64,000 bases of DNA. Origin: Brachionus rotundiformis. Taxonomy: Eukaryota; Rotifera; Eurotatoria; Ploima; Brachionidae. Each line of letters opens with the position of its first letter. Positions within the stretch are counted from its first letter, which is position 1. This document shows positions 33,855 through 44,999 of this stretch, one piece after another. A program made the position numbers and the translations under genes. The notes under the pieces were generated by a model. It was not told where the DNA came from, did not search any database, and was given only the letters and a program-made list of their open reading frames with translations. The stretch lies in NCBI GenBank assembly GCA_016802295.1, contig JAESIW010000180.1, positions 1,305,619 to 1,369,618 on the forward strand, read 5' to 3'.

Positions 33855-34974
33855 TCTTAGAAATTATATGAACCAAAAAATATTAATTATAAATATTTTT
33901 TTATGTAAATATTAATCTGAATACAAATTATTTGACTAGACAAAATATTTTTCTTAATTTAGCTCTATATAAAAAAAATGAATCCCATTTTTATTGTTTT
34001 GTATTAATTAATTTTATTTATTAAAATCAAATTAATAATCGCTCATTATTTAATAATTTAATGATTTTGTAATTAGTTTATTAATTCTTTATATTAAAAA
34101 AAAAGATTAGAAAGTAAAAATATTCAAATCCACTGAGAACTGAGTATTTGTTATCATTAAATAAAACTTTAATACAGAGGCATATATTTGGTGAGCAAAC
34201 CATGTTAAGTCATTACCATGCATGGTGTAAAATATTAATTTTTCAGCGCGTTTAATATTATTTAATTTGATCACAGCCTTCACTTTGAGATAATAAAGAG
34301 ACATTACTATTAAATTAAAAAAAGCTTTTTTTACCAACAATTGGTTTACTTTTTTAAATAATATTTTTAAAAATTAAAAAATCTCATAAGCAATCAGCTA
34401 AATCCCTTTCAGCCAGATAATAAAATGTTTATTTAATCTTAATTTTATGAAATCAGACTTATATTTTCTATAGGAGCAAATTTATTATTTTTTATATCAA
34501 ATTTTTTTTCGTTTATCAAATCAGAAATTATCTAATTTATTTTTATAGCAGCTTTTTTTATTGCAAACAGGAGCAGAATTAATTCAAAAGAAACCAAAGA
34601 ATAAGTGCTTATGCTACGAAAGAAAAATATTTCTACTCTTAATTAATAAAATAATTGCTTCTAAAAAATAATAATATGCTCGTCGAAAATATAAAAATTT
34701 TCCTTTTAAAAAATGTAGTAAAAGTTAATATAATTAAATCATTTTTGATTTTTTAAGAAAATAAAGGGCTAAGCATCTGACCAAATGATGTCTTGATTGA
34801 TGATAAAGTTATTTTTGATGAAATTTATCACGAATTTTTCATTCTTGTATCTGAAATAACGCAGAATGCATAATTTCAAAATAATTTAAAATAAATCTTT
34901 ATATATTTTCTAAACATATGAAATTAAAAAATAATAATTTAAACATTTTTGAAACGTAAAATCTGTACTAAGTC
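33855..34974. other. Intergenic between STK19 (-) and RMND5 (+)
   Basis: About 1.1 kb of AT-rich sequence between divergent starts; it must hold both promoters. No coding region or repeat of note is seen. Confidence 0.4.
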
Positions 34975-36434
34975 ATGGATTCCTTGGTTGCTGTAGAAAA
35001 AGAGATAGACAAAGCTCTGGATATGTTTGAGAATTTTTACGATGGAGTCGACCAAGATATCAACAAAGTAATTGATCATTTGGTCTCAATAATAAACGAT
35101 TTGACAAAAAGTAATTTTTTTTTAATAATTAACTTATACTTAATTATTAAATCAATTAATTAGTTGAAAGTGAACAAACATTTAAATTGAGTGCCGACGA
35201 CTCAGTTAGTATGTGCAAAGAGCAAGTGAGAGAATTGATCAAACACTACTCAGATAAGCACAAAGATTTACATGCCAATATATCAAAAATTGGTAAAGTT
35301 ATTGACAAAAATTTTGTACCAGACTATGGAAACATGTCTCATGTAAATTTAATTGACACTACTGAAAAACAAATGCAACTCAATCGGGCCATATGTGACC
35401 ATTTGCTACGCTCAGGACATCTTGAAGTATGTGATACATTAGTCGAAGAAGCCGGCCTCATCGAGCAAATAGACCAAGACAAAAAAAGACCATTCATTCA
35501 AATGGAGTATATTTTAAGCAAGCTAAAAGAAAAAGATGTCTATCCAGCTCTTGAGTAATAATAAAATAAACTTAAATAATTTGGCAAAAGTTTAAACTTG
35601 GCTTAAGATGGTGTCAAATAAACAGCAAAGAACTCAAAGCAATCAACTCGAATCTAGAATTCAAGCTACACAGACTTAGGTTCATTCAGCTTGTTCAGCA
35701 GGGACCTAAGGCTCAACTAGAAGCTCTTAAATACTCGAGAAACTTCACTCAGTTTGCCAATGAATGCACCAAAGAGATACAGCGGCTTATGGGCTCATTA
35801 ATTTATATCAACTCCGGGCTGGACAATTCGCCTTATAGTTGTTACCTCGGAGCGGGCTTATGGGAAGAAATCGAGGAGGAATTCTCCAAAAATGCGTGTA
35901 AACTCTTGGGCTTGCCTATTGAATGTCCTTTAGATGTTTGGTAAAATGTTAACCATATGTAAAATTTAATTCCTAAACTTTAAAATGTCTAGTATAAATA
36001 CTGGATGCAAAGCGCTTCCGGCTCTTTTAAATATTGTTCAAGTTATGCAACAGACACAATGTGGTCACATATTGTCCAAAGACGAACTTCCAGTAATTAG
36101 AATATTTTAAATAGTTGATAAAATAATAATTTGTGAAAAATAAATCAAAGATTGAAATCGATGTAGGACAAAATTATAGATACCATTCGGTGTTTTCATG
36201 TCCCATATTGAGGCAACAAACCACGGACTCTAATCCACCGATGAGACTGATTTGTGGACATGTAATCTCAAAAGATGCTTTAACCAAACTGAACAATTCC
36301 GGAAAGTAAAAGAATATAACCAATTTGACTTTTATTTAATTATTATAAATTTATTTATTCCAAGAACTCGTATTAAATGCCCTTATTGTCCAGTTGAGCA
36401 ATCGCCCAGCGATGCCAAGCAAATGTTTTTCTAA
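34975..36434 (+). CDS. RMND5: RMND5, RING subunit of the CTLH/GID ubiquitin ligase
   Basis: Six exons (34975-35110, 35164-35554, 35608-35940, 35993-36092, 36151-36305, 36365-36434) join in phase to about 394 residues; human RMND5A has 391. With MAEA it forms the catalytic RING heterodimer of the CTLH (yeast GID) E3 ligase. Landmarks: N-terminal VAVEKEIDKALDMFENF, then HKDLHANISKIGKVIDKNF, LISH-CTLH helices (CDHLLRSGHLEVCDTLVEEA, ILSKLKEKDVYPALEW), SLEFKLHRL-like NLEFKLHRLRF and LMGSLIYI. The degenerate RING has CPILRQQTTDSNPPMRLICGHVIS-like sequence (here FSCPILRQQTTDSNPPMRL) and a CPYCPVEQSP second half, closing with the conserved AKQMFF end. Same strand and 307 nt upstream of the DPM2-like gene. 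Confidence 0.95.
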
Positions 36435-36741
36435 AATCCGAATTGAACATGTTTTTTGACTGACTGTAAAATTAAAATTTGTTTTTTTTTTTCTTAATGA
36501 TAAATATGTATGCCTTTAAATCGCTAAAAATAAGATATCATAAGATTTCATTCTAAATGCAAATTCATACTTCAAAGGCAAAAATGTTATTTATTAGTGT
36601 TAAATAAAAGTGTTTTTTTATGTGTAATTTTAAAAAATAAACTTTTCAGTTTTTTTTAATTTGTTCTAAGGTCTTAAAAAGCCTGTCAATAAATGATTGT
36701 GACAACAATTATCTTTTTTTTTAAGTAAATTTAAACTTTTA

Positions 36742-37152
36742 ATGTCTATCAAGCAAAGAGGAAAATTTTTGCTCATATTTTTTGCTCTAGGAGTCGTCTA
36801 TCTGTTAACAGTTACAATTATTCTGGTAATTTTCTAGGATTAAAAAACTAGATAAATTAATTTTAATCGGACTTGAATTTTAAGCCACTCTATTCTGAAA
36901 GTTTGGAAGAAATTTTCCCATTATTCTATGTCCTGAGCTATTTGGCTGTTATTCCCATATTAATTCTGTTTATTGTCGTTTTTATTTCATTTAGTAATTT
37001 TATCAATTTTAAACCTTAATTATTTTCATAAAGTTTTTAATTATTTTTAAGGTACGTTTATGATCTATATCAGAATCAAATACTTAAACAAGATAAAAAA
37101 TGTAAGTAACAATTATTTATTTTTTGGTATTAAGTCTATTTTGGTATGCTAA
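36742..37152 (+). CDS. DPM2: DPM2-like subunit of dolichol-phosphate mannose synthase
   Basis: Three exons (36742-36825, 36885-36993, 37052 to a stop at 37152) give up to 97 residues. Two hydrophobic segments (KFLLIFFALGVVYLLTVTII and YLAVIPILILFIVVFISF) flank a short loop and a basic C-terminus (YIRIKYLNKIKN), matching DPM2 in size, topology and local pattern: IILPLYSES for ILLPFIDSQ and a VIPILILFIVVFIS second helix. DPM2 anchors and stabilises the ER dolichol-phosphate mannose synthase that supplies mannose for N-glycans, GPI anchors and O-mannosylation. An AAT|GTAAGT donor-like site after KIKN (about 37099) may instead lead to another exon, so the last residues are uncertain. The usual N-terminal DQ..G motif is weak. 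Confidence 0.65.
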
Positions 37153-37794
37153 GTTTATTCTGGTCACTAAAATATGTCCCTGAATGTGGTAGAGTGAAGT
37201 TATTAATCATATTTAAAGCATTACGCTCAAAAATTATACATCATTTATTGTAAGGACTTAATGTGGTTTAATCGACAAAAATATGTCTGCATTAAATTTT
37301 AAAGAAAAAATAAATAAGCTCATTATTTAATAATTATCGAGATAATAAGTTTTGAGTTTAATCATTTTAATATGTTCTCAATATATTTGATAAATTTTTA
37401 ATAGAAATTATGGTTAAAAGTAGGCAAAAAAAACTCTTTTTATTTTGTTATATATAGCTCAAACAACTTAAATTTTTAATAAAATTGGTCTAGATAATTC
37501 ATTATAAGAAATAAACTTTAAAGGACGTAAGACAAACAATTTTTTTAATTTGATCAAAAGCAAGATAAAATTAAGAAGAAATGATTTTTACAAAATGATT
37601 TTAAATTTAAAAATGTGAATTAAATTTTTACTTAATAACAAGTTTATTTCCGATTTTTAAACTTTTCCCATTATTAATTAATTTTTCACCTAATAATACT
37701 GAACAATTAGTTTATCTTTCTGGACTATTTGATTTAATCACTCAATTATAATCACTTGGAATTTTAAGAATCCTTCGAGCTGCTGAATCTTTTT
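37153..37794. other. Intergenic, no gene seen
   Basis: AT-rich 3' flank of the DPM2-like gene without coding evidence on either strand. Confidence 0.4.
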
Positions 37795-38115
37795 TTCCTT
37801 ACAGGTTCCTTATGGAGCATAGCATTACTTTTGATTTGCATTTAAGTCGATCTTTCGCGTTCACCCTAGCTTCTCCGCATGTCATTCCCATTTTATTTGG
37901 TGAATGTTGACGTCCAAGTGCTGCTCGTCCTTAGTTGTCCATTGAAAAACTCTGTTTGGTATTCATATTCTTTTCATTCTAAGTATATGTACAAGTCATC
38001 GCAGTCTTTTATTTTTGATTCATTGACTAATTGGCTCTGACTTCGTTCTTCTGTATAGTTCATTGCTTGACAATGTTTGTGACCAGCGATCTGTTGAATT
38101 GGTAGATGATATAAT
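37795..38115 (-). mobile_element. RTE-type LINE 3' fragment
   Basis: On the minus strand the pieces RRTKSEPISQ, IKNKRLRLVHILRMKRI, VFQWTTKDEQHLDVNIHQ and MTCGEARVKAKDRLKCKSKV can be read with stops between them. They match, in order, the C-terminal part of the larger RTE copy at 59.6-60.8 kb (TKSESLSQSIKNKRLRWLG, RAFQWTPQGRRK, MTWGEARIKAKDRLEWKSRV). Same family, opposite strand, more decayed. Confidence 0.75.
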
Positions 38116-38402
38116 TTTAAGAAAATGATTGATTTTCTTCTTAACTCTCTTGATTTTTCTAAAGTAGTAATTTTTAATTCTTGACTATCAATTTTTTGTA
38201 AAATATTCCCATTCCCTATTAAAAGTCATTATTGATAAATAAAATGTCGTTTTTAATCTATGGTTTTAAACTTATTTTTGAATAATACATTTTAAAATTT
38301 TTTATATCCTTAGTTTTTAGATTTGTGCTATTAATATGTCTAATTTAATTAAATGATAGCTCTTTCTAAATTCCTCCTAACCTCATAAACAGATTTTTTG
38401 AC

Positions 38403-40786
38403 ATGGCGTTGATTATTGTTCCAGGAGAACAATTGTAAAATTGAAAAGTATTTTAAATAAATATTTGTGAATAATAAGTTTTTAGTTAAGTTATTTTAAT
38501 TTGTTTACAAAATTCAATTTGTCATATTCATTTATTTTATAAGAATTTTGAGAAATCTGTGTAAGATCTCGAATTATAAATGGTGGCATAAAACTCAACT
38601 AATACACTTTATTTACCATTCGATCTTTGCCTAATATGATTTTTTTTTAAATTAAAATAATTATTAATTTTTTTAAAGGATTAAGTCATTAATAAATCCA
38701 TTCATTTTCCCAAAGAAAAATATAACTCATTCATCTTGCATATTTTTTTACAAATACTATTCAAATTTACCACAGAAAACAGATAATCATTCTCAATCAC
38801 AAATTTCAGATTTGACCACTTCAAATGAGCGAATAGGTCAAAATTTAAGCTTGGTGATAGACCAAAATTTTATTAAAATGCTCGAGCAAAGACTTAGCAA
38901 TGCTAACTTCAAGTCCCTGCCATACAAACAGGACGAAATAAATAAGCTCATATACAAGCTTGAGAATCCATTTCACTTATTTTATTTGTATGAAAAATAT
39001 TCAAATGAGTTCAATTCTTTTAACTTGGTCAATGTGATTAAAAAAATGGCATACTTTTCTCGAAGTAAAAATTTGACAGAGAATGGCTTGTTTTTCATTC
39101 CAGACCAGATAAATAAAAGCCTGACCAAGCATTTAATTAAAACTGGTCCTCAGTTTGAATCGTTCCAGTGTTTGACAATTCTGGCTAAATTGGTTCAGCT
39201 TGGATACAAAATAAATGATTATTCTGTCAAAACAATGCTTCAGCTTCTCAAATTTCATGTCAATGAACTTGAGCTGTTCGATTTGATCCAATGTAAGAAA
39301 TTCTTAAACACTTTAAAAATGAATCCAGATGGAACATTGAGCTCAAATGAATATGCCGAAAATTTGGACATTGCCTTAAATTTAGCTGTTCAAATAAAAT
39401 ATCAAGATCTTAAAAATGTTAAACAATCAATTAATTTACTAGATAATTTTTCTAGTTCATTGTCAGAAACTAATTTGGAAAATATAATCAATTTCATTTA
39501 CCATAGACTTTCCAAAAAAGAAGAAGATCAAGTTGTAAATTTGATCCGAATTATGGCCGAGCGAAACTTTTTCCATTTAAAACTATTCTTTAAAATAAAG
39601 AAAATTGTTTTAAGACAAAAGTTGAGCGATAGCACCCAACTCAAGCTCCTACATGGATCATTTTTAAAATTAAAATTTTATGATACAGACCTGCAAGACT
39701 ATTTTATTGAGAAACAAATTGAAAATGCCAAAGATGCAAGCTTTGATGTGGAAATTTTTAATGATCTATTGGAAAGTTCACTACTTTTTGTTCACAAAAG
39801 TTTACCACTATTGGACTATATAGCTGACAATAAACCATACAATCAAAATTTTGAAAAATTTTCACTTAATCATTTTATAGTTTATTCTGCACTTACAGGA
39901 TATGAAAGGTGAGAAAAATTGTTTTCAAATGTTAGAGATTTTTTGCTTAATTAAAATTTTGACCAAGCTGAAATCTGAGAAAATGATAGCTTTATCAAAG
40001 TTTTTGTTTCTTGGTTATTATTTATATCGTTTTGTTAAAGTGTTAATTACTTTATTGATTACATTTTATCTTAAAGAATCACTGATAACTTGCCAGAGCT
40101 AGTAGAAAAATTCTTGGACCAAAAACCCTCTGACGATTCGAGAGTCTCCGTGTTGAAAAGCCTTTGCTGGATAAATCAAATGACTTTGGCAAATAAAGTA
40201 TTATCATCCATAGAAGTACCACAAAACTTGAACACAATGGATAAATTGTTTATACGTGAAGTTTTTGATTTAAATTTGTTTAAGATAGATGATAAGTAAA
40301 TCCGGAACTTAAGTTTTGGTCTGAGGATAATTTTAATTTTGTTTAGATTGCCAATAAAAACCAAGTTGGAAGAGAAACTGGAAGAGACAGTGAACAGAAT
40401 AGAGAATTATGAAATAAGCAATTGTAGCGAGAGCATTGAAACTGCTAGTTATTTCAAAAATTTCGAAATATTGGACCTCAATTTTAACAAAAAGTTATTT
40501 AATTAATTTAAAAAATAATTTTTGATTTATTCGATGATTTAATTTTTAAAGATGTGTGGTTCAATTTAGCAATTTGAATGGAAAATTTAGAAACATTGGT
40601 GAATATACGAACAGTTTCAAATTCAGGAAGAATTTTTTGATAAAAGCTATCAAAAGTCAATGTGACAGCGAGGATTTTTTATATTGGATATTAGAAACAA
40701 AAAAATTCCAAAATCTTGGTGAAAATTTTGACAATCAAATAAAAAAAACCTTGGATGAAATTTATCAGAAAATTAATAAACTATAA
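38403..40786 (+). CDS. Probable mitochondrial helical-repeat protein (FASTKD-like?)
   Basis: Proposed exons 38403-38434 (tentative), 38679-39908, 40077-40295, 40347-40493 and 40552-40786 join in phase to about 620 residues. The first exon is chosen because its ATG reads MALIIVPGEQ and its donor phase fits the long second exon, which is open well upstream of any ATG. The predicted N-terminus (SLINPFIFPKKNITHSSCIF) is basic and hydroxylated, suggesting mitochondrial import. The rest is almost entirely amphipathic helix with repeating 30-40-residue units (NLVNVIKKMAYFSRSKN, CLTILAKLVQLGYKINDYS, NLIRIMAERNFFHLKLFF), reminiscent of FASTK-family RNA-binding repeats. No clear RAP domain is seen at the C-terminus, so the assignment is weak. 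No catalytic motif was recognised. Confidence 0.6.
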
Positions 40787-40809
40787 TATCAATTTTTCAG
40801 AATTTTTCT

Positions 40810-41290
40810 TTATTATAGTATAGTATATGGTGGCCTCTATTTGTCGATCCAAGTGGTGGGCCGTGATCGACACTGTAAATACGCTCTTTATTTTCACTAA
40901 TTACTAAATCATGCAGACTACTAGACCTGTCAATTGAGATTTGGAATGATGGTTGGATAGCATGCTGATAGAAAAAATAATCTTCCAGGCACTTAATTAA
41001 ACAATTTTCAAAGGAATTATTATCGTTAAAAAATGAACTAAAAAGTCCATCGTGCCAATCTATTTCCGGAGAGTTAAAATCCCCTCATAGTAACAAACCA
41101 TTAAATTTGGACTCGTACATGATCTCATTTAATCTTTTTATACTTTTTCTTCTCATTATTCGAAACACATGGTAATCTATAGACACAACCAGCAAGAATT
41201 TACTCATCTGGAATATTAACAATACACCATATTTGTTACACTTCCATGTAACACAAAGTTTTGTCGGTAATTTAGTAAGAGTCAAAACGT
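40810..41290 (-). mobile_element. LINE endonuclease (EEP) fragment
   Basis: The minus strand reads LTKLPTKLCVTWKCNKYGVL, FKFNGLLL*GDFNSPEIDWHD with an in-frame stop, CLIKCLEDYFFYQHAIQPSF and SSSLHDLVISENKERIYSVD. GDFNxPEIDW is the hallmark of the apurinic-like endonuclease of Jockey/CR1-type LINEs, and the later LDLVI..E.RI pattern follows in the usual order. Starts just beyond the stop of the preceding gene. Confidence 0.8.
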
Positions 41291-41721
41291 AAAAAAAAGA
41301 TAGATAATTTAAAATAAATATAATTTATTAATTGCTTTTTAAAATCTTTTTAAAAAAATAAAAAAAATAGGCTTTAAATTCACATGTTATTGCATATTTA
41401 ATTTAATTAAAAAAAGTTAGGGTATACCTCGGGCAGTTCGGAACGGACTAAGTTCTTCTTGTTGTTCGTAATGAAGAAGGACAAAATTTATACAAAATTT
41501 CTGCAATTAATTTTAAAGAAAAATAACAAACAAAATATAACAATTTAATTTAATTTGGAAAAATGTTAGTCCGAATTTTGGTTACTTTCTATAGATGATT
41601 TTTCAATTCTTACTTTTGATTGATAGCAAAGTTCTCTAAGAAACTGTCGCTAATAGGTATTTTTTTGCTGTTTAGATAATCTAAAATAATATATATTTTA
41701 AAAATCGTAATAATAAAATTA

Positions 41722-42258
41722 TAACGTAGTTGCTCGATTTTATCGACATGTCGTTGTGTATAAACCGACATGTCGTTAAATAATCTTTATAATGTTATTA
41801 GACCCTGTCTTTAATTCTGGATACACAGATCAACGAGTTTATAGACCATGTATGCAAACAAACACTCAATAGAATTCTGGCTGACTCAAACCATCCCATC
41901 ACGTCATGTCAATCACGCAACCTTCGCCTGAACGCACGTTTCCCTTTCCAAACAAGAAAAACAAATAAAGCTGCCTATCGCAACAGCTTCTTACAGAAGT
42001 TCCTTCGAAAACTTCGCAACGATTCCAACAGCCAAAACGCGAGAGCAAGTCTCTATCTTGTTTAATCATATAACTAGTTTATAATTTATAATTTATATAT
42101 TTTGTATCTTTGTTACGATATGTCTGACAATTCTTACTTTATATTTTAATAATAATTATTGTACAATTAGATTTAATTCTCAAATCAATAATTTTAATCA
42201 ATAAAACGTTTAAATCTTAGATATAACGACATGTCGTTAAAATCGAGCAATTACGTTA
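41722..42258. mobile_element. 537-bp element with 34-bp terminal inverted repeats
   Basis: The left end (41722-41755, TAACGTAGTTGCTCGATTTT...) and the reverse complement of the right end (42225-42258) agree at 32 of 34 positions. Each arm ends with the palindrome AACGACATGTCGTT or a one-base variant; a third copy lies at about 41764-41777. Flanks read TTA on both sides (41719-41721 and 42259-42261), which would suit a 3-bp TTA duplication as made by PIF/Harbinger elements, or TA. Inside, on the + strand, about 41815-42066 reads as LDTQINEFIDHVCKQTLNRI, NLRLNARFPFQTRKTNKAAY and RNSFLQKFLRKLRNDSNSQ before a stop: a basic, LINE-like or transposase-like coding remnant that I cannot identify. Confidence 0.7.
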
Positions 42259-42343
42259 TTAATATTTTTGTAATTAAAAATATATTTTTTAATTGATATA
42301 AATATTATTATTTAATCATTTCAAACAACTTTAATAAACAATA

Positions 42344-42902
42344 TTAATTTTTTTCGTATTTAATAATTAAATTTTTACCTTTACTTGCATTGATTACATC
42401 GCTGTAATTTGTTCGCATAAACGTACAATTGTTCTTGACCCAAATCATTATGTCAGGAATTAAAGCAGTCATCATTGACTTAAACACAACTTTGTTCGAT
42501 TTGTTTTGTACGATCAACATTTGAATTCGAACAAGGAAGTCCTCATCCATTATTTCTCAAAATAATTTTTCCATTATTATGGCTATTTTTTTTAATTTCA
42601 TCAATGTCAGATGGTGTTCCCAGCTGCTTCAAAATTTGTATTGATAACAAAAAAAAATCATTTTTCGAACAAAATCCTTACCTTTTAGTCATTAGAAGTA
42701 CATTTTTTTATTAAGTTTTTTAATTTTTTAGATAACTATTTATCGTAGTGTACATTTCCAATTGACTTTTTAATGATTGAATTGTTTGCTGATCTTCTTC
42801 ATTTTGATTCCTGAGATTTTCTAAGTGTTTATTCCTTTCTTCTAAATGTTTCAAATAAGATTCAACACAATTATTGTTGTTATCTTTATGGTCAGACCAC
42901 AC
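42344..42902 (-). other. Possible small coiled-coil gene or fragment
   Basis: Two minus-strand open pieces are close together. At 42902-42720 lies a coiled-coil stretch (SYLKHLEERNKHLENLRNQN and QQTIQSLKSQLEMYTTINSY). At 42550-42344 lies MDEDFLVRIQMLIVQNKSNK followed by a hydrophobic patch, with a GTAAAA donor-like site after NASKG. They could be exons of one small gene or parts of an element. No family is recognised and neither end is defined. Confidence 0.3.
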
Positions 42903-43080
42903 CTAGATGAAATCCAAATAAAAAGATGGCTGTGAGTGCAGGAACGTGCCACAAAAAGCCTTTGACTCTGAGAGTTATGGGCTATGAGATACAATTGCTG
43001 AAGATGGGCCTAACCAAGCTAAGAGAAAGACAGTTGAGAGGAGATTTGATCGAAAAAATTTGGAAACGCTAAACTAACTA
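42885..43080 (+). mobile_element. CR1-like LINE C-terminal scrap
   Basis: Frames on the + strand give LVRPHLDE, VQERATKSL and then LLKMGLTKLRERQLRGDLIE. This is the standard order of the C-terminal part of CR1/L2 reverse transcriptases (VRPHLEYA, VQRRATK, L.LE.RRLRGDLIE). Several stops are present. Confidence 0.65.
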
Positions 43081-43439
43081 GAGTTTCTCTATCAATATCA
43101 GAAGAGAAAGGTACAAGACACATAAAACATTGAATCAATGATTTCATCTATCAAGAGTTAACAAAACATAAAAATAATAAAACTATTTTCTTTCATGCCA
43201 TGGTCCAGCTTTCCGTGTCGTAACTTCAATTACGATTTGTACGTTCAGTACAAAAACAGTAATCATTGATTTTAAATTTTCATGAAAAACGAAAAATTAA
43301 TAAAAAATAAACGTTTTTTTTAAAGTTGGACTTTTGAAAGTCAAGACATAAACTTGACTTGAAAAAAATTTTGAGAAATTTAAGTCATTAGCTTAACTTA
43401 TGACTTGTGACTTAAAAACAACTCTGTCAACATCTCTCA

Positions 43440-44015
43440 ACTTTCTAAATTAGCATGTATATCATTAGTTGTGAATAAAAAATTATTTAGCATTAAGAGA
43501 CTATTCTATCTATCAACTTCTGTAAAAATACAGTTCTTTAAGACGTTTATATTGCCTTATTTTGATTATTGCTCGACTCTCTTATGCTATTTCTCAAAAG
43601 AGGCTATAATCAAACTGGCCAAGACTTGTTATTTAACATTATTTCAAATTTGATGTAAATAACTTTAATGATATTAATAACTTCTTAGAAAAGTATGGCT
43701 TATATGCATTCCAACATAAAATTCTTGATAGAATGCTTTCTTTTGCTTATAAAACACTATACTTTCATAATTCTCCATTAATTTGAAATATATTCTAAGG
43801 ATTAATGAGAATCTGATAGAACCAACATCAAAATCAAGAAATGGCGAAAAAATCTTTGGATTTTTTTGCTCAAGATTTATAAATTGCTTTGTGATCAACA
43901 GATCAATGTTTAAATTTACAACATCTAAGCATTCGATTCTTAATAATATTAATCTAATTTTCTCAGATTTTGTAAAAAAATTCAAAAAAATTAATTTAAA
44001 TATTTCAATGTTTCA
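43440..44015 (+). mobile_element. Jockey-like LINE C-terminal fragment
   Basis: The + strand reads KKLFSIKRLFYLSTSVKIQF, FFKTFILPYFDYCSTLLCYF, then after a frame change FLEKYGLYAFQHKILDRMLS and RNGEKIFGFFCSRFINCFV, ending in SDFVKKFKKINLN. FKTFILPYFDYC is the usual start of the region after the RT palm, and the rest follows in the expected order. Broken by stops. Confidence 0.65.
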
Positions 44016-44999
44016 TTTTTTTAAATAATTATATAAACAATTAATTTTTAATTTGTAAAACTTATTTTATTTAAATAAATGGAGTGTTAATCGGTCTTTA
44101 TGAAATGGGCACTAGCCTGTTGATTAACCTTGAAATATTATTGGTTCAATTTAATATAAATGTTTCCTAGCCTCCAATCTACGAGTATTTGAAATTTGCT
44201 TTTGCGCTGCTAGGAACTACCAAATCATTCATGCTTCCTGATTTTAGGTTTCACAATTTTTTCAAGAATTCCAAACCACATCTGACTATTTTATAGGTCT
44301 TTTATATTTTGACACATTGCTTCTGTTGTAATATCCAAATGCCTTCTTTAACTTGATGAACAAAATATATAGGGTCATCATCATTAAATGAATTGAGATC
44401 CAAATTAGAAAATAATTTTGGTGTTGTAAATTGCTCTAGTCCAACAATATTTACATCACCATTTTTTTTGCGTCTAGATTTTAGATAATTTTGAATTTGA
44501 AGCAAAGAAGACCCAGTTAAATTTGGCAGTGTGTAGACGAAGAATGTAAATTAATACCTTTAACTACTATCAAAGGAGTATTAAGACATTTCAGTATTAA
44601 ATATCTTGTTGAACAATTCGGATCGCACTTGAAAATAGTTTCTTATTTGAGTAAGAAACCATTTTCTCTGAGCTTTGATTACTTTTTAAGCCACCAGATC
44701 TCAAGCTACAATTCAATCAGATTCTCTCTCGATATTCTTTAACTCGACCTCATTAGTCTCATTTTAACCAGCCTCATTTCATATTACTATTAATTGCTAC
44801 TTAAATAGCTTTAAAATTTATCTATTCTATAATAAAAATATATTATATTGCAATCTTAAGCTTAAATATTTGTCAAATTAACAAGATTAGATTTTTGATT
44901 GAAATAAAATTCTACCTTAAATAAAAATAGTAGCAAATTTTATTGAAATTAAGTTTGAAAAAAATTAAGTTAATTAAATTAAATTATTTTAGTTATTTA
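44016..44999. other. Intergenic downstream of SLC16-like gene
   Basis: A minus-strand open piece at about 44560-44302 (LPNLTGSSLLQIQNYL through KEGIWILQQKQCVKI) has more balanced composition than chance frames but matches no family known to me. The rest is AT-rich and featureless. Confidence 0.35.

Noticed and set aside
34107..34340. 77-residue minus-strand open frame upstream of RMND5
   Set aside because: Biased Phe/Leu/Ile composition typical of chance frames in AT-rich DNA, with no splice partner or homology.
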